DNA of 64,000 nt from Sphingomonadales bacterium Ga0077531. GTDB lineage: Bacteria; Pseudomonadota; Alphaproteobacteria; Sphingomonadales; Sphingomonadaceae. The DNA lies in contig LNED01000017.1 of NCBI GenBank assembly GCA_001464915.1, forward strand, positions 62,001 to 126,000, written 5' to 3'. Position 1 is the stretch's first letter. Every line of letters begins with the position of its first letter. The notes below the pieces were generated by a model, which had not been told where the DNA came from, searched no databases, and saw only the letters and a list, made by a program, of their open reading frames with translations. This document shows, piece after piece, positions 55,825 to 64,000 of this stretch. Made by a program: the position numbers and the translations under genes.

Positions 55825-56793
55825 ATGCCCATATCGTCTCCGCTTTCCGGCCAGCTTGTCACGATTTTCGGTGGCAGCGGTTATATCGGCAATTACGTCG
55901 CGCAGGCGCTGCTGCAACGCGGGGCGCGCATCCGGCTTGCCAGCCGCGCGCCGCACAAGGCGCAGGCCCTCAAACCGCTCGCCAACCTTGGCCAATTGCA
56001 GTTCCTGCCGTGCGACATCACGCGCGAAGAACATGTGGCCGCCGCGCTCGATGGGGCGGATTATGTCGTCAATCTGGTTGGCGCGTTTGCCGGTGATCTC
56101 GGCACGTTGATGGGCGAGGCTCCGGGTGTGATCGCACGTCTTGCGCAGACCAAAGGCGTGCAGGCGATGGTGCACATCAGCGCAATCGGCGCTGATGCCA
56201 ACTCGCGCACCGCCTATGCCAAGGCCAAGGCGTTGGGGGAGGAGCGCGTACTGGCGGGATTCCCCAAGGCGACGATCCTGCGGCCTTCGATCGTTTTCGG
56301 CCCCGATGACAACTTCCTCAACCTGTTCGGCGGGATGATCGAAATGCTGCCCGTCCTGCCCGTGTTCGGTCCGGAGGCGAAGCTGCAACTGGTCTTTGCC
56401 GATGATGTGGCCGAGGCGGTGGCAGTCGCGCTCGAACATTCCGAGCAGCACGGCGGTCACATCTACGAACTGGGCGGGCCGGAACAGCTCAGCATGATGG
56501 ATATTCACGAGCGTATTGCCGCAGCCCAAGGGCGCAGCCGCCGCTTTATTGCCATGCCCGATGGCCTCAGTGCCGCGTTTGCTGCGATGCCCGGTACCCC
56601 GATGAGCCGCGATCAATGGACGCTGCTCAAGGCCGGCAGCACGGTCGCGCCGGGTGCGCGCGGCTTTGCGGAATTGGGGGTCGAGCCCCGCCCGCTCGGC
56701 CTGTTCCTCGACAAGTGGATGACCCGTTACCGCAAGCATGGCCGCTTTGGCCTAAGCAACGACCGGGCCAAGGCGCGCAAGAACGCGGGCTGA
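55825..56793 (+). CDS. Complex I NDUFA9-like NAD(P)-binding protein
   Basis: 322 residues from ATG 55825. Rossmann motif VTIFGGSGYIGNYV at the N-terminus, then MVHISAIGAD and the catalytic-like AYAKAKALGEE. The C-terminal LRPSIVFGPDDNFLNLF and the overall pattern match the atypical SDR group that includes NDUFA9/Complex I 39-kDa-like proteins. In bacteria this relative may be linked to quinone or respiratory functions; no substrate is evident. Confidence 0.87.
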   Translation: MPISSPLSGQLVTIFGGSGYIGNYVAQALLQRGARIRLASRAPHKAQALKPLANLGQLQFLPCDITREEHVAAALDGADYVVNLVGAFAGDLGTLMGEAPGVIARLAQTKGVQAMVHISAIGADANSRTAYAKAKALGEERVLAGFPKATILRPSIVFGPDDNFLNLFGGMIEMLPVLPVFGPEAKLQLVFADDVAEAVAVALEHSEQHGGHIYELGGPEQLSMMDIHERIAAAQGRSRRFIAMPDGLSAAFAAMPGTPMSRDQWTLLKAGSTVAPGARGFAELGVEPRPLGLFLDKWMTRYRKHGRFGLSNDRAKARKNAG

Positions 56794-56812
56794 CCTCAGA
56801 ACAGCGAGAAAA

Positions 56813-56949
56813 GTCCCTCCCTGTTGCGAAGCAATGGGGAGGTGGCAGCGCGCAGCGCTGATGCAGGGGTGGCAGCCTCACGAAGCGAACCCTCCGACCA
56901 AGGCCTGCGGCCTTGCCCACCTCCCCATTCTTTCAGAACGGGGAGGGAC
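56813..56949. repeat. REP-like inverted repeat between convergent genes
   Basis: The two ends are related inverted copies: GTCCCTCCCTGTTGCGAAGC on the left and, in reverse complement, GTCCCTCCCCGTTCTGAAAG on the right, both followed by AATGGGGAGGTGG. Smaller palindromes lie inside (GCAGCGCGCAGCGCTG, AAGGCCTGCGGCCTT). Such 100-150 bp palindromic units are common between genes in sphingomonads. Confidence 0.7.
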
Positions 56950-56961
56950 GGCGGAACCCGT

Positions 56962-57843
56962 TTAAGCCAGCGCGGCGGCGTAAAGCGCCTTCAGGTCAGC
57001 CTCGCCGCGCGCGGCGGCGGTAGTATCGTAGGCCGGGCTGTCGGATACCATCCAGCCGTGATCGCCCGGATAGACGGTGACCGTGGCGGGCACACCGGCT
57101 GCCTTGGCCGCATCGGCAAAGGTCGTCTTGTCGTTCGGCGCCTTGGCGTCGTCATCCTGCGCCACCGCGATCAGCAGGCTGGCATCAACCTTGTCCAGCA
57201 CCTTGTGCGGGCTCATCGGATCACTGGGCCGCACCAACCCGCCGCCGTGGAAGCTTGCTGCGGCCTTGATCCGTGATGGCACCGCGGCCGCGCTCCACAC
57301 CGTGAACGGCCCGCCCATGCAGTAACCTTGCGTGCCGATGCCCTTGGCCTGATCGACGCCTTCCTGCCGGTCGAGCCAGTCGACGATGGCGGCGGCATCG
57401 CGCATGATTGTCTCGGCATTCAATTTGCCGCGCCACGGGCCGACTTTCTGAAAGCCGCCATCGGAAATGAACGCAGCGAAATCGGCGAATTGTTCGCCGG
57501 TGATGTCGCGGTAATAGGGGTTCACCACCAGCACGGCATAACCTGCGGCGGCGAGTTTGCGCGCGATCATGCGCTTGGATTCGCGGATGCTGGCGATGTC
57601 GGGCCACAGGATCACGGCGGCGTGGGTGCCGCTGTCAGGCTGAACGAAAAACCCGTCCATCGTGCCATCAGGCGTGGCGAAGGTGACGCCGCGTTCCTTG
57701 AGGCCGGGGATCGAAGGCTGCGCATTGCCCGCGCCTTCACCCGATGCACACGCGGCCACCGCCGCTGCGCCAGTGAGCGCGCCAAACTGGCGGCGGCTGA
57801 TGGTTTGCTTGGCCCAATCGGCCAGTTTGCTCTCGTCGCACAT
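56962..57843 (-). CDS. Dienelactone hydrolase family protein, exported
   Basis: 293 residues from ATG 57843 (CAGGAGA upstream). The twin-arginine motif SRRQFGALTG is followed by AAAVAACASG, which may be a lipobox. The alpha/beta-hydrolase nucleophile is Cys in GTQGYCMGGP, with the catalytic His in GDHGWM. Family members open lactone rings or act as general esterases; periplasmic location and substrate are inference. It is divergent from the quinoprotein gene. Confidence 0.87.
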   Translation of the reverse strand: MCDESKLADWAKQTISRRQFGALTGAAAVAACASGEGAGNAQPSIPGLKERGVTFATPDGTMDGFFVQPDSGTHAAVILWPDIASIRESKRMIARKLAAAGYAVLVVNPYYRDITGEQFADFAAFISDGGFQKVGPWRGKLNAETIMRDAAAIVDWLDRQEGVDQAKGIGTQGYCMGGPFTVWSAAAVPSRIKAAASFHGGGLVRPSDPMSPHKVLDKVDASLLIAVAQDDDAKAPNDKTTFADAAKAAGVPATVTVYPGDHGWMVSDSPAYDTTAAARGEADLKALYAAALA

Positions 57844-57958
57844 GATGCTGTCTCCTGAAACCCGTCGCGAGTTCTGATAGGCGGGAGCGGCAGGCATGGA
57901 CAAGCGGTGATTGACGCGGCAACATGCGGTATAAGAAAAAACGGGGAGTTTGGGATCG

Positions 57959-60142
57959 ATGGACCTAGTCAGGTGGGTGAGCGGCGCAGCTTTGTTGCTG
58001 TCGGCCGGGATGCTGGCGAATTGTAGCCAGATTTTCGGCGGCGCTGACGGGGGCGAGGGTGAGGGGATCACCCACGCCGCGCTGGTGGGCGCAGATGGCG
58101 ATAGCGCCAACTGGATCAGCCACGGGCGCACCTATTCCGAACAGCGTTATTCCCCGCTCGATTCGGTCAATAAGGAAACCGTCGGTAATCTCGGCCTCGA
58201 ATGGTTTGCCGATATGGACACCGCGCGCGGGCAGGAAGCGACCCCGCTGGTGATGGACGGCAAGCTGTACCTCACGACCGCGTGGAGCAAGGTGAAGGCG
58301 TTTGATGCTGCCACCGGCAAGCCGCTGTGGGAGTATGATCCCAAGGTGCCCGGCGAAACCGCGGTCAAGGCGTGCTGCGATACGGTCAATCGCGGGCTCG
58401 CCGCCTGGGGCGACAAGCTGTTCCTTGGCACGCTGGATGGGCGGCTGGTGGCGCTGGACCGCGATACCGGCGCAGTCGAATGGGAAAAGGTCACGGTCGA
58501 CCAATCCAAAAGCTACACCATCACCGGCGCGCCGCGTGTGATCGATGGCAAGGTGATCATCGGCAATGGCGGGGCCGAGTTTGGCGTGCGCGGCTATGTC
58601 GCCGCCTATGATGCCAATGATGGTGAGGAGCTGTGGCGGTTCTACACTGTGCCCGAAGGCGGCGACCCCAAAGATGCGCCCGCCTATCTCCAGAAAGCTG
58701 CCGAGACGTGGAACATGGATGTGCTGGGCGCATCCGACGCGATTGGCGGCGGCGGGACGGTGTGGGATTCGATGGCCTACGATCCCGAGCTTGATCTGCT
58801 CTATATTGGCGTCGGCAATGGTAGCCCGTGGAACCGCGCTTACCGTTCACCCGGCGCGGATGGCACGGGCGAGGGCGACAACCTCTACCTCTCCAGCATC
58901 GTCGCGGTGCGTCCTTCGACCGGGGAATATGTCTGGCATTACCAGACCACGCCGGGCGAAACGTGGGATTTCACCGCCACGCAGCACATCATGCTCGCCG
59001 ACATGACGATCGAGGGGAAAGTCCGGAAGGTGCTGATGCAAGCGCCCAAGAACGGGTTCTTCTATGTGATCGACCGGGAAACCGGCAAGTTCATCTCCGC
59101 CAAGCCCTATGTCAGCGTGAACTGGGCTTCGGGAATTGATCCTGAAACCGGCCGCCCGATCGAAAATCCCGAAACGCGGGTGGACAAGACCGGCAAGCCT
59201 GCACTGGTATCGCCCGGCGCGCTCGGCGGGCACAATTGGCACCCCATGGCCTACAGCCCCACGGAGAATCTGGTCTATATCCCCGCGTTCGAAGCCGGGA
59301 TGCTGTACGCGCCTGAGGCCAATTGGAAGCCCGATACCGCACGCGGGTTCAATGTCGGTTTCAATCTGGGTGCAGGCGATGTGCCGGCGGATGAAGGCTT
59401 CCGCAAGCAGGTGGCGGGCACGCTGAAAGGCATGTTGGTGGCGTGGGATCCGGTCGCGCAGAAAGCACGCTGGACTGTTGAACACCCCGGCCCGTGGAAC
59501 GGCGGCTTGCTGGCCACCGGCGGCGGGTTGGTGTTCCAAGGCACCACTGGCAGCGAATTCAACGCCTATGACGCGGGCACGGGCAAGAAGCTGTGGAGCT
59601 TTGCCGCGCAGACCGGGGTGGTCGCCCCGCCGGTCACCTACACCGTGAACGGCGAGCAATATGTCGCGGTGCTGGCGGGTTGGGGCGGGGCCTATGCGCT
59701 CAGCGTCGATGGTGATCTCATCAACCGCAAGGCACCGGTACGCAACATCTCGCGCCTGCTGGTGTTCAAACTGGGCGGCAAAGCGAAACTGCCGCCTGAG
59801 CCTGAACTCGCAGCACTCCCGCTCGATCCGCCGCCGAGTAAGGCGAGCGCCGAGGTGATTGCCGTGGGCCAGGCCAAGTATGGCCGCTACTGCGCGGTCT
59901 GCCACGCGCCGGGGGCGGTCGGATCGACAGTGCTGCCCGACCTGCGCCGCGCCGGATCGCTCGAAAGCGCGCAGGCATGGAACGCGGTGGTCGAGGGCGG
60001 CTTGCTCAAGGACAACGGCATGGCCAGCTTCAAGGGATCGCTGTCGAAGGACGAGATCGAAGCGATCCGCGCTTATGTCATCAAGCGTGCCAATGAGGAC
60101 AAGGTGTTGGAGGGGGTGGCGAAGAAAATCGCGCGGCGCTAA
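57959..60142 (+). CDS. PQQ-dependent quinohaemoprotein alcohol dehydrogenase
   Basis: 727 residues from ATG 57959 (ACGGGGAG upstream). A signal peptide ends near MLANCSQ, perhaps a lipoprotein. The propeller (about 40-590) shows repeated tryptophan-docking-like strands (WEYDPKVPGE, LYIGVGNGSPW, VAPPVTYTVNGEQYVAVLAGWGG) and the vicinal pair Cys139-Cys140, typical of PQQ enzymes. The C-terminal domain binds haem c through C645-AV-C648-H649. It oxidises alcohols in the periplasm and passes electrons to the respiratory chain. Confidence 0.94.
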   Translation: MDLVRWVSGAALLLSAGMLANCSQIFGGADGGEGEGITHAALVGADGDSANWISHGRTYSEQRYSPLDSVNKETVGNLGLEWFADMDTARGQEATPLVMDGKLYLTTAWSKVKAFDAATGKPLWEYDPKVPGETAVKACCDTVNRGLAAWGDKLFLGTLDGRLVALDRDTGAVEWEKVTVDQSKSYTITGAPRVIDGKVIIGNGGAEFGVRGYVAAYDANDGEELWRFYTVPEGGDPKDAPAYLQKAAETWNMDVLGASDAIGGGGTVWDSMAYDPELDLLYIGVGNGSPWNRAYRSPGADGTGEGDNLYLSSIVAVRPSTGEYVWHYQTTPGETWDFTATQHIMLADMTIEGKVRKVLMQAPKNGFFYVIDRETGKFISAKPYVSVNWASGIDPETGRPIENPETRVDKTGKPALVSPGALGGHNWHPMAYSPTENLVYIPAFEAGMLYAPEANWKPDTARGFNVGFNLGAGDVPADEGFRKQVAGTLKGMLVAWDPVAQKARWTVEHPGPWNGGLLATGGGLVFQGTTGSEFNAYDAGTGKKLWSFAAQTGVVAPPVTYTVNGEQYVAVLAGWGGAYALSVDGDLINRKAPVRNISRLLVFKLGGKAKLPPEPELAALPLDPPPSKASAEVIAVGQAKYGRYCAVCHAPGAVGSTVLPDLRRAGSLESAQAWNAVVEGGLLKDNGMASFKGSLSKDEIEAIRAYVIKRANEDKVLEGVAKKIARR

Positions 60143-60540
60143 CCCTCGAAGAAGTTCAGTTCCAGCAGTACGTTGTTGGGATCGGCGGTGAAGATCTGCT
60201 TCAATCCGATCGAGGACACATCATTGACCCGGTAATCGGCGCCGCGCGTGTCGAGCCGGGCTTTGACCTTGGCAAAATCACCGCAGCGCAGCGCGACATG
60301 GTGGATCGCCCCCGTTTCCGCCCCCGGCGCGACCCCGCGTTCAAACACGCGCGGGCAGTCGACTGAATTGAGGTGAAGGATCGCCTGACCGCTGCTGTCA
60401 TACATCCAGCGCACCTGCTCTGGGCGCAGCGGCGGCGGGCCATCGCGCTCCTCCAGATCGAGCAGTTCGGCATAGAACCGCGCGGTCTCAGCCAGCCGGT
60501 CGGTGATGATGTTCACATGGTCGAGGCGCTCAACGATCAT
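60139..60540 (-). CDS. VOC family (glyoxalase-like) protein
   Basis: 133 residues from ATG 60540 (MIVERLDHVNI). The two beta-alpha-beta-beta-beta modules start at DHVNIITDRLAETARFYAELL and IHHVALRCGDFAKVKARL; metal ligands His (first strand), His (IHHVAL) and Glu (VLLELNFF) are present. Upstream starts at 60570 and 60576 are possible but non-family. The stop overlaps that of the convergent quinoprotein gene. Substrate unknown. Confidence 0.85.
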   Translation of the reverse strand: MIVERLDHVNIITDRLAETARFYAELLDLEERDGPPPLRPEQVRWMYDSSGQAILHLNSVDCPRVFERGVAPGAETGAIHHVALRCGDFAKVKARLDTRGADYRVNDVSSIGLKQIFTADPNNVLLELNFFEG

Positions 60541-60588
60541 GGGGTAAGGATGCACCGTACCCGCCCGCATGGCCACTGCGAAAAGCGC

Positions 60589-61455
60589 TTAACCCCTGAA
60601 TACCACCGTCCGCGTGCCGTTCATCAGCACCCGCTCCTGCGCGAACAGGCGCACCGCTTCGGCGAGAACGCGGCGTTCGATGTCGCGGCCCTTGCGCACC
60701 AGATCGGCGGGACTGTCGGCATGGGTGATGCGTTCCACGTCCTGGTGGATGATCGGGCCTTCATCGAGGTCAGCGGTGACGAAATGCGCGGTCGCGCCGA
60801 TGATTTTGACCCCGCGCTCGTGCGCCTGATGATACGGTCGCGCGCCTTTGAAACCCGGCAAGAAGCTGTGGTGGATGTTGATGCAGCGCCCGGCGAAATG
60901 CGCGGATTGCTCGTCCGAGAACACCTGCATGTAGCGGGCGAGGACGATCAACTCGGCGTCAGTCTCGTCAGCCAATGCGCGGAACGCCGCTTCGGCCTGC
61001 GGCTTGGTGTCGGGGGTCACTGGGATGTGGTGGAACGGAATATCGCCAATATCGACCCGGATCGCGGCGGCGCGCGGGTGGTTGGAGACAATCGCCACCG
61101 GATCAATCGGCAACTCGCCCGTGCGCCAGCGATAGATCAGATCGACCAGACAGTGATCGAACTTGCTGACGAGGATGATCGTGCGGCGCGGGCGATCCTC
61201 GCGCGCCATCTTCCACTCAAACGCATATTCGCTAGCCAGCGCGGCAAAGTCGGCGCGTAAACCTTCGGCGGTTGAGCCATCAGGGTCGAACACCACCCGC
61301 ATGAAGAACCGGTCGGTGCCGCCCGCTTCAGCGCGATCATTGAACTGCTGCGCATCGAGGATGTTGCACTTGCGCTCGAACAGGAACCCGGTCACCCGCG
61401 CAGTGATGCCGGGCCGGTCAGCGCAGGCGAGGGTGAGAATCAGCGGCGCGGCCAT
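60589..61455 (-). CDS. purU: Formyltetrahydrofolate deformylase
   Basis: 288 residues. An N-terminal ACT domain ([20 protein letters not shown]) precedes the formyl-transferase-like catalytic domain with [19 protein letters not shown], and the active-site Asp in [12 protein letters not shown]. It hydrolyses 10-formyl-THF to THF and formate. The gene starts 1 bp after the NMO gene. The formate can feed purT two genes upstream. Confidence 0.95.
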   Translation of the reverse strand: MAAPLILTLACADRPGITARVTGFLFERKCNILDAQQFNDRAEAGGTDRFFMRVVFDPDGSTAEGLRADFAALASEYAFEWKMAREDRPRRTIILVSKFDHCLVDLIYRWRTGELPIDPVAIVSNHPRAAAIRVDIGDIPFHHIPVTPDTKPQAEAAFRALADETDAELIVLARYMQVFSDEQSAHFAGRCINIHHSFLPGFKGARPYHQAHERGVKIIGATAHFVTADLDEGPIIHQDVERITHADSPADLVRKGRDIERRVLAEAVRLFAQERVLMNGTRTVVFRG

Positions 61456-61456
61456 G

Positions 61457-62467
61457 CTATTTAGCGAGCGCCGCCTCGCACTGGCTCATCAGCTCGGCGA
61501 TGATGTCGGCGACGGGCTCTTCCTTGCTGACCATGCCGACCGATTGCCCGGCCATCACGCTGCCGTTTTCGACATCGCCGTCGATCACCGCGCGGCGCAG
61601 CGCGCCCGCCCAGAAATGCTCGATCTGTAATTGCGCCTCGCCCATGTCGACTGCGCCTGCATCGAGCAAAGCGGCGACTTCGCGCTGTTTGGCGGTGAAT
61701 TCCTCGGTGCCCTTGTTCTTCAGCGCGCGCACCGGGATCACCGGCAGGCGCGGGTCGACCTGCACGCTGGCGATCGCATCGCGGGCATTGGCGCGGAAAA
61801 ACGCTTTCTTGAAATCGGGATGGGCGATGCTTTCGACAGCGCAGGCAAACCGGGTGCCAAGCTGCACGCCTGCCGCGCCCATCTCAAGGTAGCTGGCAAT
61901 CGCCTCACCCCGGCCGATCCCGCCCGCGACGAAGATCAGATGGTCGGAGGCCAGTTCGGGCAGGATTTCCTGCGCTAGCACAGAGGTGGAAACCGGGCCG
62001 ATATGGCCGCCTGCCTCCATCCCTTCGATCACCATCGCATCCGCACCGGAACGCAGCAGCTTTTTCGCCAGCGCGAGGGTCGGGGCGAAACAGATCACCT
62101 TGGTATTGCCGCCCTCCTTGATGGCCTCAACGCTGCCCTTGGGCGGGATGCCGCCTGCCAGCACCACGTGGGTGACGCCATGCTTGCGGCACACCGCGAT
62201 CAGATCGAAAAGTGCCGGGTGCATGGTGATAAGGTTGACACCGAAGGGCTTGCTGGTCAGCGCTTTGGTCGCGGCGATCTCGCGGTCGAGCAGTTCCGGG
62301 GTCATCGCCCCGCAGGCGATCACGCCAAACCCGCCCGCGTTGGAGATGGCCGAGACAAGGTTGCGTTCCGACACCCAGCTCATCGCGCCGCACAAAATCG
62401 CGGTCTCGCAGCCAAGGAAATCGGTGCCGCGCTGCATCAGGGCAGCGGTGTGGGGATATGTGGTCAT
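61457..62467 (-). CDS. NMO/2-nitropropane dioxygenase-like FMN enzyme
   Basis: 336 residues from ATG 62467. A TIM-barrel FMN fold: [27 protein letters not shown] at the N-terminus, [16 protein letters not shown], then [16 protein letters not shown] and [29 protein letters not shown]. Nitronate monooxygenases and related enoyl reductases share this pattern. It lies between purT and purU with 10-bp and 1-bp gaps, so it is in the same transcript although no purine role is known. Confidence 0.9.
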   Translation of the reverse strand: MTTYPHTAALMQRGTDFLGCETAILCGAMSWVSERNLVSAISNAGGFGVIACGAMTPELLDREIAATKALTSKPFGVNLITMHPALFDLIAVCRKHGVTHVVLAGGIPPKGSVEAIKEGGNTKVICFAPTLALAKKLLRSGADAMVIEGMEAGGHIGPVSTSVLAQEILPELASDHLIFVAGGIGRGEAIASYLEMGAAGVQLGTRFACAVESIAHPDFKKAFFRANARDAIASVQVDPRLPVIPVRALKNKGTEEFTAKQREVAALLDAGAVDMGEAQLQIEHFWAGALRRAVIDGDVENGSVMAGQSVGMVSKEEPVADIIAELMSQCEAALAK

Positions 62468-62477
62468 GGCGCGCGCC

Positions 62478-63665
62478 CTAGTCCGCTTCGGATGAATAGA
62501 CAATCTGCACCTTTGCCGCCGCTGCCTTGGCGAGTTTCACCGCTGTTGGCGCATCGGCAGCCCGGGCAAGCGCGACCCCCATCCGGCGATAGGGACGGGT
62601 AACGGGCTTGCCGAAGATCCGCACATCCACGCCATCATCCACCGCCAAGGCATCGGCCAGCCCTTCAAACGCGAAGTCATCACTGTCCCGGTCGGCAAGG
62701 ATCACGGCAGACGCGGCGGGGCGCGCAGCGATGCTTTCGGGCACTGGTAGGCCAAGGATCGCACGGGCGTGGAGATCGAATTCGTTCAAATCCTGCGAGA
62801 TCAGCGTCACCATCCCGGTATCGTGCGGACGCGGGGAGAGTTCGGAGAAGATCACTTCCTCGCCGCGCACAAAGAACTCCACCCCATACAGCCCCCAGCC
62901 GCGGCCATCGCCTTGCAGCGCAGCGGTAACCTTGGCCGCCATATCCTGCGCCTTTGCCAGCGCAGCGGGCGACATCGCGGCGGGTTGCCAGCTTTCGCGG
63001 TAATCACCGCGTTCCTGCCGGTGGCCGATCGGCGGGCAGAAGCTGATGCCGCTCTTATGGCGCACCGTCAGCAAAGTGATTTCATAATCGAAGGCGATGA
63101 ATTGCTCGCAGATCACCCGCGCCCGGTCGCCGCGCATATTGGCGACCGCATATTCCCACGCGGCGTCCAGCGCTTCCGGCCCATCGACTTTGCTCTGGCC
63201 CTTGCCCGATGAGGACATCACCGGCTTCATTACCAGCGGATAGCCGATCCGTGCTGCCACTTCGCGCGCCTCGGCAAAGCTTTCCGCGTAGCCATATTGC
63301 GAGGTCACCAGCCCCAACTCGCCCGCCGCTAGATCGCGGATCGCATCGCGATTCATGGTGAGCTGCGCGGCGCGGGCTGATGGCACGATGGTAAAGCCCT
63401 GCTCCTCCAATTCACCCAGCACTTCGGTGCGGATCGCTTCGATTTCGGGGACGATCAGATCGGGCTGATGCCGGATCACCGCCGCCCGCAGCGCTTCGCC
63501 GTCGAGCATCGAGAACACCTCTCGCGCATCGGCCAGCTGCATCGCGGGGGCATTATCGTAGCTATCGCAGGCGATCACCCGTGCGCCCAGACGCTTGGCG
63601 GAAATTACGAATTCGCGGCCCAGCTCGCCCGAACCGAGCAGCAGGATAGTGGCAATATGGCTCAT
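62478..63665 (-). CDS. purT: Formate-dependent GAR transformylase
   Basis: 395 residues with an ATP-grasp layout: N-terminal [23 protein letters not shown]-binding [13 protein letters not shown], and metal ligands in [14 protein letters not shown]. It makes formyl-GAR from GAR, ATP and formate, the folate-independent third step of purine synthesis. First gene of the purT-NMO-purU operon; formate produced by PurU is its substrate. Confidence 0.97.
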   Translation of the reverse strand: MSHIATILLLGSGELGREFVISAKRLGARVIACDSYDNAPAMQLADAREVFSMLDGEALRAAVIRHQPDLIVPEIEAIRTEVLGELEEQGFTIVPSARAAQLTMNRDAIRDLAAGELGLVTSQYGYAESFAEAREVAARIGYPLVMKPVMSSSGKGQSKVDGPEALDAAWEYAVANMRGDRARVICEQFIAFDYEITLLTVRHKSGISFCPPIGHRQERGDYRESWQPAAMSPAALAKAQDMAAKVTAALQGDGRGWGLYGVEFFVRGEEVIFSELSPRPHDTGMVTLISQDLNEFDLHARAILGLPVPESIAARPAASAVILADRDSDDFAFEGLADALAVDDGVDVRIFGKPVTRPYRRMGVALARAADAPTAVKLAKAAAAKVQIVYSSEAD

Positions 63666-63710
63666 GGAGAGCGGGTTTAGCCAGCGCGCCTGTGAAGTCC
63701 AGTGGGGGGA

Positions 63711-64000
63711 TTAGGCTGCCCTGCGATGACCACCCACCGCAACCTGCCGCCCGCCGCCCGCGCGCGCCAGCACGAGGCCCAGCTCCGCTTCTCGCAGCGT
63801 CCAGTCGACTGTGCATTCGACCCGCGCCAGCCCGGCGCTCGCCGTCAGTTGCGGCGCCTTGGCCGATACAGGCGCAGCCAGCGCCGAGAACGTCTCAACC
63901 ACATCCTGCGCCCATTCGCGGGCATGGCGCGATGTCATTTCGGGCAATAGCACGCCAAACCGTTCGCCATCCAACTGCGCAACCTCGTGCCCCGGCAGCG
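63711..64000 (-). CDS. C-terminal part of a degenerate GGDEF protein
   Basis: The frame enters from beyond the right edge and ends at 63711. The visible 96 residues have the GGDEF-domain sequence context (LPGHEVAQLDGERFGVLLP), but the signature reads DGERF instead of GGDEF, so diguanylate cyclase activity is probably lost. The tail continues with TASAGLARVECTVDW and ELGLVLARAGG, matching the C-terminal part of the fold. N-terminal sensory part is not in the window. Confidence 0.65.
   Translation of the reverse strand, partial: LPGHEVAQLDGERFGVLLPEMTSRHAREWAQDVVETFSALAAPVSAKAPQLTASAGLARVECTVDWTLREAELGLVLARAGGGRQVAVGGHRRAA

Overview
The window looks like a chromosomal segment of a GC-rich alphaproteobacterium, most probably an Erythrobacter/Porphyrobacter-type member of the Sphingomonadales. 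This is inferred from GC-rich codon use, a short alphaproteobacterial gltX, CsgH instead of CsgC in the curli cluster, and the general gene set; no 16S rRNA is present. Most of the window is core genome (cdc48-like ATPase, polA, groESL, rplJL, rpoBC, gltX, purU/purT) mixed with accessory blocks (a curli-like amyloid cluster, a copper-resistance cluster). No phage, insertion sequence or CRISPR array was seen.

Layout. 1-1557: a HAD-like lipoprotein (cut by the left edge) overlapping a CoA-transferase A subunit. 2100-7431: a two-ring Cdc48/VCP-type AAA ATPase and, convergent to it, polA, with a perfect parS site between them. 7665-12001: an Ala-rich lipoprotein, a class A beta-lactamase-like hydrolase, a DUF305/beta-propeller protein and a 26-residue membrane peptide. 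12471-15171: a host-attachment-type protein and groES-groEL under a CIRCE operator. 15273-18661: a DUF2853/OmpA-like protein, MscS and a MATE transporter.

18897-28544: a curli-like cluster. csgF-csgG are followed by two very long curlin-repeat proteins (542 and 871 residues), a smaller CsgB-like curlin, an unknown secreted protein and csgH; an unknown Pro/Ala-rich protein converges on it. CsgG and CsgF would form the outer-membrane export pore, the repeat proteins would be the fibre subunits and nucleator, and CsgH would restrain periplasmic aggregation. 28865-30280: a PEGA-type lipoprotein and a MarR-like regulator.

30455-42786: rplJ-rplL point left and rpoB-rpoC point right, separated by a DJ-1-like protein and a DUF2975/HTH/small-peptide operon, so the usual rplJL-rpoBC order is broken. 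42947-48209: a small conserved protein, a META-type lipoprotein, gltX and a DUF3857/transglutaminase/TPR protein. 48241-55170: copABCD divergent from csoR and a copper P-type ATPase, with a CsoR-type palindrome between them. 55468-55526: an internally deleted tRNA-Leu(CAG). 55825-63665: an NDUFA9-like reductase, a REP-like palindrome, a dienelactone hydrolase, a quinohaemoprotein dehydrogenase, a VOC protein, and a purT-NMO-purU operon. The right edge cuts a degenerate GGDEF gene.
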